Shown here: positions 44,502 through 52,892 of the stretch, in pieces
Numbering within the stretch: the stretch's first letter is position 1
How the letters are laid out: every line of letters begins with the position of its first letter
Source: Mesorhizobium sp. WSM3860
GTDB taxonomy: Bacteria; Pseudomonadota; Alphaproteobacteria; Rhizobiales; Rhizobiaceae
Direction of reading: 5' to 3'
Assembly (NCBI RefSeq): GCF_002294995.1
Contig: NZ_NSGF01000023.1
Location: 1-64,000, forward strand
DNA length: 64,000 nt
The notes under the pieces: model-generated
Databases searched by the model: none
Told to the model about the DNA's origin: nothing
What the model saw: the letters and a program-made list of their open reading frames with translations, nothing else
Made by a program: the position numbers and the translations under genes

Positions 44502-45355
44502 ACTAGGCCGACTTCCTTGCGAAACCGCGCCAGGCGCAAGGCGAGCGCTCCGGGATTCTCATCGGCGACGAAGTGCCCGCTATCAGGAATGATGTCGCCC
44601 TCGACATTGGAGAGGCCGGCGGCCTTCAAGCCATTGAGGTAATCGGTGATCTCGCCGGTCTCGGCTGCGCCCCTGAGGCAGAGCACCGGCGTATCGATCG
44701 GGCTTGCCGGCGGAACGGCATTGGCCTTGGCGTCCTCGGAAAAGGCGCGGTACCAGTCGAAGCCCGCCTTGAGGCTTTCCGGCCGCGAGTAGGCCTTGGC
44801 GTAGATGTCTCTTGCCTCGGCCGGGATAGCGGATTTTTCCTTCGACAGGGTGTCGAAGAAGAAGTCGAAATAGGCGCGCTCGTGACGCCCAACCAGCAGT
44901 TCCGGGAGAGCAGGAACCGCGTGGAAGGCGAAGTGCCAGAGGTTTGGATTGCGGATGACCTTGTCCCACGGCGCCACGCCCGGAACCACAACATCCATGA
45001 TCGCGGCGGTGGAGAGGATTTCGGGATGGTTGCGCAAAAGCGCGAAGACGATCTGGCCGCCGACATCATGGCCAGCCACTATAACTTGTCGCAGGCCGCA
45101 GGCTTCAATCAAGGCCGCTATCACCCTGGCCAGATCGGCTTTCTCGCCGGTTTTGCGCGTCCCTTGCGAGCCGCCTATACCCGGCAGGTCCGGCGCGATC
45201 ACGCGCTGATCGGTGGCCAGCCGACCGATCACGTTCTCGAAGGCATGGGAACTTTGAGGCCAGCCGTGGAGCAGCACGAGGCCGGGCGCATCCCGTGGTC
45301 CGGCTTCTCGGATCGCAATGGTCAGTCCTTCAACCACGATGCTGGAAGGTTCCAT
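44498..45355 (-). CDS. Alpha/beta hydrolase (epoxide hydrolase/dehalogenase-like)
   Basis: 285 aa. The oxyanion region is LLHGWPQSS near residue 30 and the nucleophile elbow AGHDVGG near 94. An aspartate in place of serine at the elbow is typical of epoxide hydrolases and haloalkane dehalogenases. The catalytic histidine is in PDSGHFVADENP near the end. The real substrate cannot be read from sequence. It stands alone, in the same direction as the cupin gene upstream. Confidence 0.85.
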   Translation of the reverse strand: MEPSSIVVEGLTIAIREAGPRDAPGLVLLHGWPQSSHAFENVIGRLATDQRVIAPDLPGIGGSQGTRKTGEKADLARVIAALIEACGLRQVIVAGHDVGGQIVFALLRNHPEILSTAAIMDVVVPGVAPWDKVIRNPNLWHFAFHAVPALPELLVGRHERAYFDFFFDTLSKEKSAIPAEARDIYAKAYSRPESLKAGFDWYRAFSEDAKANAVPPASPIDTPVLCLRGAAETGEITDYLNGLKAAGLSNVEGDIIPDSGHFVADENPGALALRLARFRKEVGLV

Positions 45356-45445
45356 CGCCCGGCTTCCATCTGTCCGATCGCTCCGACCGACAGAACTAGG
45401 CGGGAATCGGTCCGGGGACAGGCCTGGCCTCTCGAATAAGCCGGA

Positions 45446-45790
45446 TCACTCCAGCCATTCGGTGATGAAGCTGCCGTTCTCGTGGATGTCGGTGGTCTCG
45501 AGCGGACCGGGGCCGAGATTGGTGAATTTGTGCGGCGTGTCTGCCGGCACGATCAGAATTTGGCCTGCGGTAGCCGTTATCTGCCGGTCGCCGACCGTGA
45601 ACAGGCCGGTGCCGGAACGGATGACGAAGATCTCCGCGTAAGGATGCTTATGCAGACGCGGGCCGCCGCCGATCTCGGGCTGATAGTTGAAGATCAGGCA
45701 GGAGTTGGAGCCAAATGCGCCGCATTGCAGCTCGCCTTGCCAACGGTCGGGCGTGCTCGCCCATCTGTCGCGGTCGATGACATGCGCCAT
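45446..45790 (-). CDS. Small single-domain cupin protein
   Basis: 114 aa. Cupin motif 1 is HKHPYAEIFVIRSGTG and motif 2 PADTPHKFTNLG, carrying three histidines and a glutamate that could bind one metal. There is no DNA-binding part, so it is an enzyme or small-molecule binder of unknown role. Confidence 0.85.
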   Translation of the reverse strand: MAHVIDRDRWASTPDRWQGELQCGAFGSNSCLIFNYQPEIGGGPRLHKHPYAEIFVIRSGTGLFTVGDRQITATAGQILIVPADTPHKFTNLGPGPLETTDIHENGSFITEWLE

Positions 45791-46103
45791 GGCTCGACAA
45801 TAGACCGGGCCGGCGGTTGCTGTCGAGGCAAGCGGAGCTCCGATTTACCGCTGAAGTTAGCGCTATTTAGCGCTGTTCGGTGGCCCGATCATGAAGCCGT
45901 GGCGCGGGCCGCGGCATATGCCCGCGACAATGTGCCCTTGTGCCTCCGCGCGTCTGGACAAAAACGGGCTTCACGCATAAACGGAACCTCCAAATGCCGG
46001 AGCAATTCGCTAGCCTGTTCGCCATGCGCTGTCGGGCCGGCGCGATTGAGCGGGGACAAGGCTCGGCCGCCGGCACGGAAAGAGGCGAAAGGATCAGGCA
46101 CCC
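45791..46103. other. Intergenic region upstream of petABC
   Basis: About 313 bases between the divergent cupin gene and petA; it should hold the petABC promoter. A direct repeat TTAGCGCT occurs twice (45857-45864 and 45867-45874), one turn of helix apart, and could be a regulator site. No gene seen. Confidence 0.45.
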
Positions 46104-46664
46104 GTGAGCGCAACCGATATCCACGATCCCAACCGTCGCGATTTTCTCTATATTGCCACCGGCATGGCCGGCGTGGTCGGCGCAGGGGCCCTCGCCTGGC
46201 CGTTCATCGACCAGATGCAACCGGATGCCTCGACGCTGGCACTGGCTTCTGTCGAGGTCGATGTCTCCTCGCTGCAGCCCGGCAGTTCGCTGGTCGTCAA
46301 GTGGCGCGGCAAGCCGGTCGTAGTGCGCAACCGCACCGACAAGGAAATGAAGGACGGCGCGGCGGTCAGCCTCAACGATCTCAAGGATCCGATCGCCCGC
46401 AACGCCAACTTGCCGGCCGATGCGCCGGCGACCGACGCCAACCGCACAACGCCCGGCAAGGAGGCCTGGATGGTCATGGTGCAGGTCTGCACCCATCTCG
46501 GCTGCATCCCGCTCGGCCAGGAAGGTGATTTCGGCGGCTGGTTCTGCCCGTGCCACGGCTCGGTGTACGATACCGCCGGCCGCATCCGCAAAGGCCCGGC
46601 GCCGGAGAACATGGCGATCCCGGTGTTTAAATTCATTTCCGATACCAAGATCCTTATCGGTTGA
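46104..46664 (+). CDS. petA: Ubiquinol-cytochrome c reductase, Rieske iron-sulfur subunit
   Basis: 186 aa. A twin-arginine-type N-terminus (NRRDFLYIATGMAGVVG) anchors the protein. The Rieske cluster ligands are in CTHLGC and CPCHGS near residues 131-155. It passes electrons from quinol to cytochrome c1 in the bc1 complex. The start is GTG at 46104 with AGGA eleven bases upstream. First gene of petABC. Confidence 0.96.
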   Translation: MSATDIHDPNRRDFLYIATGMAGVVGAGALAWPFIDQMQPDASTLALASVEVDVSSLQPGSSLVVKWRGKPVVVRNRTDKEMKDGAAVSLNDLKDPIARNANLPADAPATDANRTTPGKEAWMVMVQVCTHLGCIPLGQEGDFGGWFCPCHGSVYDTAGRIRKGPAPENMAIPVFKFISDTKILIG

Positions 46665-46681
46665 GGCAGGGGGATATTTCG

Positions 46682-47986
46682 ATGAGCGAGGGACACTCCA
46701 CCTACACACCGAAAACGGGCCTCGGACGCTGGTTCGACGCCCGTATGCCGCTTCCCCGGCTTGTCTATGACAGCTTCGTTGCCTATCCGGTGCCGCGCAA
46801 CCTCAACTACATGTGGACGTTCGGCGGCATCCTGTCGATCATGCTGGTGTCGCAGATCCTCACCGGCATCGTGCTGGCCATGCACTACACGTCCGACACC
46901 ACACTCGCCTTCGATTCGGTCGAGAAGATCATGCGCGACGTGAATTCGGGGTGGCTGCTGCGCTATCTCCATTCCAACGGCGCCTCCTTCTTCTTCGTCG
47001 CCGTCTACATCCATATCTTCCGCGGCCTGTTCTACGGCTCCTACAAGACGCCGCGCGAGCTGCTCTGGATCCTCGGCTGCATCATCTACCTGCTGATGAT
47101 GGCCACCGGCTTCATGGGCTACGTGCTGCCGTGGGGACAGATGAGCTTCTGGGGCGCCACCGTCATCACCGGCTTCTTCAGCGCCATCCCGCTGGTCGGA
47201 AACTGGATCCAGGAACTGCTGCTCGGCGGTTTCGCCGTCGACAATCCGACGCTGAACCGCTTCTTCGCGCTGCATTACCTATTGCCGTTCATGATCGCCG
47301 GCGTCGTCGTGCTGCACATCTGGGCTCTGCATGTCGTCGGCCAGTCGAACCCGACCGGCATCGAGGTCAAGTCGAAGACCGACACCGTCGCCTTCACGCC
47401 CTATGCGACCATCAAGGACGCGTTCGGCATGATCGTGTTCCTGTTTGTCTTCGCCTATTTCGTCTTCTACCTGCCGAACTTCCTCGGCCACCCGGACAAC
47501 TATACGGTCGCCAATCCGCTGAAGACGCCGGCCCACATCGTTCCGGAATGGTACTTCCTGCCGTTCTACGCGATCCTGCGCGCCATCACCTTCAACATCG
47601 GACCGATCAACTCCAAGCTCGGCGGCGTGCTGTGCATGTTCGGCGCCATCGCCATGCTGTTCCTGGTGCCGTGGCTCGACACCTCCAAGGTGCGCTCGGC
47701 GGTCTACCGGCCCTGGTATAAGCTGTTCTTCTGGCTGTTCGTGGCCGACGCCATTCTGCTCGGATGGCTCGGCTCGCAGCCGGCGGAAGGCTCTTACGTG
47801 TTCATGGCGCAGATGGCGACGCTGTTCTACTTCGCCTTCTTCCTGGTCGTCATGCCGGTGCTCGGCCTGATCGAGACGCCGCGGCGCCTGCCGAACTCCA
47901 TCACCGAGGCTGTGCTGGAAAAGAAAAACAAGGGGGCCGGCGGGCATCCGGCAGGCGCGGTCAGCGCGCCGGAAACCAAGGGCTGA
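46682..47986 (+). CDS. petB: Ubiquinol-cytochrome c reductase, cytochrome b
   Basis: 434 aa polytopic protein. Haem-ligand histidines are in the second and fourth helices (RYLHSNGAS, FFVAVYIHIFRG, FALHYLLPF and VVLHIWALHVVG). The quinol-oxidation motif PEWYFLPFYA is present. ATG 46682 follows AGGGGG by eight bases; a GTG at 46661 is ignored. It lies 17 bases after petA. Confidence 0.96.
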   Translation: MSEGHSTYTPKTGLGRWFDARMPLPRLVYDSFVAYPVPRNLNYMWTFGGILSIMLVSQILTGIVLAMHYTSDTTLAFDSVEKIMRDVNSGWLLRYLHSNGASFFFVAVYIHIFRGLFYGSYKTPRELLWILGCIIYLLMMATGFMGYVLPWGQMSFWGATVITGFFSAIPLVGNWIQELLLGGFAVDNPTLNRFFALHYLLPFMIAGVVVLHIWALHVVGQSNPTGIEVKSKTDTVAFTPYATIKDAFGMIVFLFVFAYFVFYLPNFLGHPDNYTVANPLKTPAHIVPEWYFLPFYAILRAITFNIGPINSKLGGVLCMFGAIAMLFLVPWLDTSKVRSAVYRPWYKLFFWLFVADAILLGWLGSQPAEGSYVFMAQMATLFYFAFFLVVMPVLGLIETPRRLPNSITEAVLEKKNKGAGGHPAGAVSAPETKG

Positions 47987-48005
47987 GAATCTGAGGGGAT
48001 TTGGC

Positions 48006-48860
48006 ATGAAGAAGATTCTCACCTCGCTGGCGCTGCTTGGCCTGGTGGTCGCGGGCACCGCTGCCATCGCCGAAGAGGAACACAACGCGGCGGCCCCGAC
48101 GCATTTCCCGATCAATGAACCGAAGGAAATGAGCTGGAGCTTCGCCGGGCCGTTCGGCACCTACGACAAGGCCCAGCTGCAGCGCGGCCTGAAGGTCTAC
48201 AAGGAAGTCTGCTCGGCCTGCCACTCGATGAACCTGGTGGCGTTCCGCACGCTGGAAGGCCTCGGCTATTCGGAAGCGCAGGTCAAGACGCTTGCCGCCG
48301 AGTACACCATCCATGACGGCCCGAACGATGCCGGCGACATGTTCGACCGCCCGGGCAAGCCGTCGGATCACTTCCCGGCGCCGTTCCCGAACGAACAGGC
48401 CGCCGCATCCGCCAATGGCGGCGCCGCTCCGCCCGACATGTCGCTGCTCGCCAAGGCGCGCGGCGTCGAGCGCGGCTTTCCGCGCTTCGTCTTCGACATC
48501 TTCACCCAGTACGCCCAGGGCGGCCCGGACTACATCCACTCGCTCTTGACCGGCTACGACCAGACGCCGCCGGCCGGCATGGTTATCCCGGAAGGCACGC
48601 ACTACAATCCGTACTTCCTGTCCGGCGTGTCGCTGAAGATGCCGAAGCCGCTTTCGGACGGCCAGGTGACCTACGACGACGGCTCGCCGCAGACGGTCGA
48701 CCAGTATTCGCGCGACGTGTCGGCCTTCCTGATGTGGGCCGCCGAGCCGCATCTCGAAGACCGCAAGAAGACCGGCTTCCGCGTGCTGGTGTTCCTGCTG
48801 CTGTTCGGCGCGCTGGTCTACCTGACCAAGCGCAAGGTATGGGCCGAAGTGGCGCACTGA
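48006..48860 (+). CDS. petC: Ubiquinol-cytochrome c reductase, cytochrome c1
   Basis: 284 aa. A signal peptide (ILTSLALLGLVVAGTAAIA) precedes the haem-attachment motif CSACH near residue 69. A single C-terminal membrane anchor (VLVFLLLFGALVYLTKRKVW) is present. petB and petC are separate genes here. It ends the operon, with a terminator 27 bases later. Confidence 0.96.
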   Translation: MKKILTSLALLGLVVAGTAAIAEEEHNAAAPTHFPINEPKEMSWSFAGPFGTYDKAQLQRGLKVYKEVCSACHSMNLVAFRTLEGLGYSEAQVKTLAAEYTIHDGPNDAGDMFDRPGKPSDHFPAPFPNEQAAASANGGAAPPDMSLLAKARGVERGFPRFVFDIFTQYAQGGPDYIHSLLTGYDQTPPAGMVIPEGTHYNPYFLSGVSLKMPKPLSDGQVTYDDGSPQTVDQYSRDVSAFLMWAAEPHLEDRKKTGFRVLVFLLLFGALVYLTKRKVWAEVAH

Positions 48861-48886
48861 GCCGCGATCGGTCGAACACCTTCGAG

Positions 48887-48909
48887 GGGCGCCGCAAAGG
48901 CGCCCTTTT
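48887..48909 (+). terminator. Intrinsic terminator of petABC
   Basis: A 7-bp stem GGGCGCC / GGCGCCC with loop GCAAA, followed by TTTT, lies 27 bases after the petC stop. Confidence 0.85.
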
Positions 48910-48998
48910 CATATTTCCGGACCGCTTTGATCCGGCCATGTCACATGGCTGTCATTGCGCATGGCGATCCTGCGTTGCCCACCTCAAAGGATCATCCC

Positions 48999-49694
48999 AT
49001 GAAAAGACTTGCGCCGCTTGCAGCCGTGGTGCTGCTTCTTGTCGCCAGCTCGGCAGTCCGCGCCGAGGACGCTCAGCCCTTCGTCACCAACAAGGACATC
49101 GACCTGACGATGATCCTGCCGCCGCCGCCGGCCAATGACTCGGCCGAGACCAAAGCAGAGCTCGGCGAGGTACTGACCCTGCAGGTGACGCGAACTCCCG
49201 AAATGGAAAAGCGTGCCGTCGCCGATGCGGAAGAGGATGTGTGGCGCTTCGCCGATGTCATGGGACCGAAATTCAGCAAGGAGACGCTGCCGAAGTTCAG
49301 CGCCTTCTTCGACCGCGTGGTGGCGACCGAAGGTGCGGTCGTCGATCCTGCCAAGGACGTCTGGAAGCGTCCGCGTCCGCATCAGCTCAGTGATCTGGTC
49401 AAGCCCGCGGTGAAGCTGTCGAATTCAGGTTCCTGGCCGTCGGGCCATGCGACGGTCGGCACCATGATGGGCATCATCCTGTCCGACATGGTGCCGGAGA
49501 AGCGGGCCGAGATCATGGCCCGCGCGGCCGATTATGCCCATAACCGCGTGGTCGGCGGCATCCATTATCCGTCGGATGTCGAGACGGGCAAGATTTCCGG
49601 CAGCGTGATCGCAGCGGTGCTGCTCAGCCGGCCCGATTTCAAGGCCGAGTTCGAAGTGGCGCGGTCCGAGCTGCGGTCCGACCTCGGCATGTGA
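48999..49694 (+). CDS. Exported PAP2-type acid phosphatase (class A-like)
   Basis: 231 aa with a signal peptide (LAPLAAVVLLLVASSAVRA). The PAP2 signature is complete: K-x6-R-P in DVWKRPRPH, GSWPSGHAT in the middle and NRVVGGIHYPSDV at the end, the last giving the catalytic histidine and aspartate. It is a periplasmic phosphomonoesterase related to class A non-specific acid phosphatases. AAAGGA lies nine bases upstream of the ATG. It has its own terminator. Confidence 0.9.
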   Translation: MKRLAPLAAVVLLLVASSAVRAEDAQPFVTNKDIDLTMILPPPPANDSAETKAELGEVLTLQVTRTPEMEKRAVADAEEDVWRFADVMGPKFSKETLPKFSAFFDRVVATEGAVVDPAKDVWKRPRPHQLSDLVKPAVKLSNSGSWPSGHATVGTMMGIILSDMVPEKRAEIMARAADYAHNRVVGGIHYPSDVETGKISGSVIAAVLLSRPDFKAEFEVARSELRSDLGM

Positions 49695-49718
49695 CCCGCC
49701 CGCCACCGACGTTTCTGC

Positions 49719-49742
49719 AAGGGCGCCATGGGGCGCCCTTTT
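49719..49742 (+). terminator. Intrinsic terminator after the PAP2 phosphatase gene
   Basis: A 9-bp stem AAGGGCGCC / GGCGCCCTT with a 4-nt loop running into TT. It lies about 25 bases after the stop codon. Confidence 0.8.
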
Positions 49743-49899
49743 CGATTGCGGCGCCGGCACGGGAGCAAGGCAGGCGATGCCGATCGTTTGCCGGATGCGC
49801 TTGTCTCCCGGGCTCCATCGCGGTAGCCGTTGTTGGTTGCGTTGCGCCGGGCGCGCCGACGCCGTTATACCCGACAGCCGGACACGCGGAGCTCGTCTC

Positions 49900-50445
49900 A
49901 TGAAACCCTCGCTCGAAGACACGCTGCTTGCCGCCATCCGCACCATTCCGGATTACCCCAAACCCGGCATCCTGTTTCGCGATATCACGACGCTGCTCGG
50001 TGACGCTCGCGCCTTTCGCCGCGCCATCGACGAGCTGGTGCATCCTTACGCCGGGCTGAAGATCGACAAGATCGCCGGCATCGAGGCGCGCGGCTTCATC
50101 CTGGGCGGCGCAGTGGCGCACCAGCTTTCGGCGGGTTTCGTCCCGATCCGCAAGAAGGGCAAGCTGCCTTACGAGACCGTGCGCGTCGCCTACAGCCTCG
50201 AATATGGTCTGGACGAGATGGAGATGCACAAGGACGGCGTCTCGCAAGGCGAGAAGGTGATCCTGGTCGACGATCTGATCGCCACCGGCGGCACGGCGGA
50301 GGCGGCCGTCAAGCTGCTCAGGCAGATCGGCGCCGACATCGTCGCCGCCTGCTTCGTCATCGACCTGCCGGATCTCGGCGGGCGCCAGAAGCTGGAAGCG
50401 CTCGGCGTGCCGGTGAGGACGCTGATCGGTTTCGAGGGGCATTAG
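49900..50445 (+). CDS. apt: Adenine phosphoribosyltransferase
   Basis: 181 aa, the standard size. It shows IPDYPKPGILFRDITTLL at the start, IEARGFILGG for the base site, and the PRPP loop VILVDDLIATGGTA near residue 120. It salvages adenine to AMP. ATG 49900 is used; the longer frame covers the terminator region and is rejected. Its stop is followed within a few bases by a heptanucleotide repeat array. Confidence 0.95.
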   Translation: MKPSLEDTLLAAIRTIPDYPKPGILFRDITTLLGDARAFRRAIDELVHPYAGLKIDKIAGIEARGFILGGAVAHQLSAGFVPIRKKGKLPYETVRVAYSLEYGLDEMEMHKDGVSQGEKVILVDDLIATGGTAEAAVKLLRQIGADIVAACFVIDLPDLGGRQKLEALGVPVRTLIGFEGH

Positions 50446-50450
50446 GCAGT

Positions 50451-50555
50451 GGTGAATGGTGAATAGGGAATAGGGAATAGGGAATAGGGAATAGGGAATA
50501 GGGAATAGGGAATAGGGAATAGGGAATAGGGAATAGGGAATAGTCAATAGTGAAG
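50451..50555. repeat. Heptanucleotide tandem repeat array, left
   Basis: Two GGTGAAT units, then eleven perfect AGGGAAT units (50465-50541), then the degenerate units AGTCAAT and AGTGAAG. It begins five bases after the apt stop. Pure arrays of this length in a GC-rich genome are prone to slippage. Confidence 0.95.
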
Positions 50556-50589
50556 CTCGGTCTCAATGAAGAGCGTCCGCGCCCATTGC

Positions 50590-50673
50590 TTACTACTTAC
50601 TACTCACTACTTACCATTCACCATTCACCATTCACCATTCACCATTCACCATTCACCATTCACCATTCACCTT
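50590..50673. repeat. Heptanucleotide tandem repeat array, right (opposite sense)
   Basis: Degenerate units TTACTAC (twice), TCACTAC and TTACCAT are followed by seven perfect TCACCAT units (50618-50666) and TCACCTT. Read on the minus strand the unit is ATGGTGA, related to the GGTGAAT that opens the left array. The stop and last few codons of the MaoC-like gene lie inside it. Confidence 0.95.
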
Positions 50674-51132
50674 CACCAGCACCGCGCTGTCGAACTCGAT
50701 GACCTTGTCGCCGGTGGAGTCAAAACCTTCGGAACGCAGCGTGAGCAGGCTCCAGCCGGGGCGGCCGGCGAGGGGACGGTGGGCAAGCGCTGTGCGGGTG
50801 AAGGTCACGGTCTCGCCGGCATAGACCGGCTTCAGCCATTTGAGATTGCGAAACCCGGGCGAGGGGCCGAATTCGGGCTGCGGGCCCGGACCGGTCCAGC
50901 GTACGCCCTCGGTCTCCATGCGCTTTTCGAGGTTGTATTTCATCCATGTGGCGGCGGTGTGCCACCCGGAGGCGCAGAGCCCGCCAAGCACGCTTTTCGT
51001 CGCCGCCTCCTCGTCGACATGGAAGATTTGCGGATCGTATTTCCTGGCGAACGCCTTGATCTCGTCCGCTTCGAATTTGTGCGAGCCGAGCGTGACGGTT
51101 TCGCCGATCAGGAAATACTCGTCGAGGGTCAT
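50653..51132 (-). CDS. MaoC-like hot-dog dehydratase, copy 1
   Basis: 159 aa, hot-dog fold. FARKYDPQIFHVDEEAA is the hydratase-type motif with the catalytic D-x4-H, followed by GGLCASGWHTAATWM. It resembles enoyl-CoA hydratase-like MaoC proteins. The last codons (ending KVNGEW) are read from the heptanucleotide array, so the natural C-terminus may have been changed by repeat expansion. The ATG overlaps the stop of the second MaoC gene by four bases, so the two probably form a heterodimer. Confidence 0.87.
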   Translation of the reverse strand: MTLDEYFLIGETVTLGSHKFEADEIKAFARKYDPQIFHVDEEAATKSVLGGLCASGWHTAATWMKYNLEKRMETEGVRWTGPGPQPEFGPSPGFRNLKWLKPVYAGETVTFTRTALAHRPLAGRPGWSLLTLRSEGFDSTGDKVIEFDSAVLVKVNGEW

Positions 51133-51590
51133 GCCGCGGCCTCGCGGGTCAGGAACATGCCGGTGTTCTCCAACTCGAACACGCATTCGCCGCGCTGGTT
51201 GAACAACTCGCTGCGCATGCTGACCAAGCCGAGCTGAGGCCTCGATTTGGACTGGCGCTTGGTAAGCACGGTGACCTTGCCGGTGAGCCGGTCGCCGGCC
51301 AGAACCGGCTTCTTCCATTTCACAAGCTCGATGCCGGGCGAACCTTGCGAGGTCGAATCGAGCAGGAAGGCGTCGCACAGCATGCGCATGAACATCGCGC
51401 AGGTATGCCAGCCCGAAGCCGAAAGCCCGCCCAGGATGCTGGCCTTGCCGGCCGCCTCGTCGAGATGCATCGGCTGGGCATCGAATTCGCTGGCGAATTC
51501 GATGATCTCGTCAGCACTGACAGTCTTGCTGCCGAGGTCGAGCGAGGCGCCCTCGACGAAATCCTCATAGGCCCAGGTCTTTCCTGTCAT
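51129..51590 (-). CDS. MaoC-like hot-dog dehydratase, copy 2
   Basis: 153 aa, same fold: FASEFDAQPMHLDEAAG and GGLSASGWHTCAMFMRM. It lies directly upstream of and coupled to copy 1, with which it shares the motif order. The start ATG 51590 has only a weak ribosome site. Two-subunit MaoC hydratases are known in lipid and CoA-ester metabolism; the actual substrate is unknown. Confidence 0.87.
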   Translation of the reverse strand: MTGKTWAYEDFVEGASLDLGSKTVSADEIIEFASEFDAQPMHLDEAAGKASILGGLSASGWHTCAMFMRMLCDAFLLDSTSQGSPGIELVKWKKPVLAGDRLTGKVTVLTKRQSKSRPQLGLVSMRSELFNQRGECVFELENTGMFLTREAAA

Positions 51591-51694
51591 GTCGGCAATC
51601 CGGTTGACGAATGCGTCATCCCCAAGGTCGGGCATCCCGGATGACGGCCCGGGGCAATTTGGTCAAGTGATTTCTGGTAAGCCAGCCAAGCCGA

Positions 51695-52798
51695 TCAGGT
51701 GTTGAACTTGAACAGCATGATGTCGCCGTCCTGGACGACATACTCCTTGCCTTCGTCGCGCGCCTTGCCGGCTTCCTTGGCCGCCACTTCGCCGCCGAGC
51801 GTGACGAAGTCGTTGTAAGAGATCGTCTGGGCGCGGATGAAGCCGCGTTCGAAGTCGGTGTGAATGACACCGGCCGCTTGCGGTGCCTTGTCGCCCTTGT
51901 GGATCGTCCAGGCGCGCGTCTCCTTCGGCCCGACGGTGAAATAGGTGATCAGGTGCAAGAGCTCGTAGCCGGCGCGGATCACCTTGTTGAGGCCCGGCTC
52001 ATCAAGGCCGATCGAGGCGAGGAACTCCATTTCCTCCTCGTCGGAAAGCTGGGCAACTTCCGCCTCGATCGCCGCCGAGATCACCACCGTGCCGGCGCCC
52101 TGCGAGGCGGCCATTTTCTCCACCGCCTTTGTGTGCTCGTTGCCGGTGGCAGCGTCCGCCTCAGCGACGTTGCAGACATAGAGCACGGGATGCGATGTGA
52201 GCAGGTTCAGGCCCTGCAGGATGCGCAGATCCTCCGCCGCGATGCCATTGAGGAGGACGCGGGTCGGGCGGCCTGCCTGCAGCAATTCGAGCGCCGCCTC
52301 CATCATCGGCAGAACGGTCATTGCTTCCTTGTCCTTGCCGGCGGCGCGCTTGCGGACCTGCACGATGCGGCGCTCCAGGCTTTCGAGATCGGCGAGCATC
52401 AACTCGGTCTCGACGGTCTCGGCGTCGGCGACCGGATCGATGCGGCCCTCGACATGGGTGATGTCGTCATCCTCGAAGCAGCGCAGCACATGCACGATGG
52501 CGTCGACTTCGCGGATGTTGGCGAGGAACTGGTTGCCCAGCCCTTCGCCCTTGGAGGCGCCGCGCACCAGTCCGGCAATGTCGACGAAGGAGATGCGGGT
52601 CGGGATGATCTCCTTCGACTTGCCGATCGCGGCGATCTTCTGCAGCCGCGGGTCCGGAACCGCGACCTCGCCGGTGTTCGGCTCGATGGTGCAGAAAGGA
52701 TAGTTGGCGGCCTGCGCGGCGGCCGTCCTGGTCAACGCGTTGAACAGCGTCGACTTGCCGACGTTGGGCAAGCCAACGATGCCACATTTGAAACCCAT
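51695..52798 (-). CDS. ychF: Redox-regulated ribosome-binding ATPase YchF
   Basis: 367 aa, Obg-related. The P-loop GLPNVGKST is at residues 8-16 and switch and G3 elements in FVDIAGLVRGASKGEGLGN. The altered G4 region (LYVCNVAEAD) explains ATP rather than GTP preference. A C-terminal TGS domain ends GDIMLFKFN. It binds ribosomes and is inhibited under oxidative stress in E. coli. Confidence 0.95.
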   Translation of the reverse strand: MGFKCGIVGLPNVGKSTLFNALTRTAAAQAANYPFCTIEPNTGEVAVPDPRLQKIAAIGKSKEIIPTRISFVDIAGLVRGASKGEGLGNQFLANIREVDAIVHVLRCFEDDDITHVEGRIDPVADAETVETELMLADLESLERRIVQVRKRAAGKDKEAMTVLPMMEAALELLQAGRPTRVLLNGIAAEDLRILQGLNLLTSHPVLYVCNVAEADAATGNEHTKAVEKMAASQGAGTVVISAAIEAEVAQLSDEEEMEFLASIGLDEPGLNKVIRAGYELLHLITYFTVGPKETRAWTIHKGDKAPQAAGVIHTDFERGFIRAQTISYNDFVTLGGEVAAKEAGKARDEGKEYVVQDGDIMLFKFNT

Positions 52799-52892
52799 GT
52801 TCGTCCGGTCCTATTGGGAATTCGAGATTTGGTGAGGGCTATGGGCGAAAGCGCGGACGATCGTCAAGCCCTTGGCATGATCGTTTGGGCGC

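Noticed and set aside
50357..50566. Open frames made of repeated SLFPIPY units
   Set aside because: They are direct translations of the heptanucleotide array and not genes.
50451..50673. CRISPR array
   Set aside because: The repeats are 7 bases long and contiguous with no spacers.
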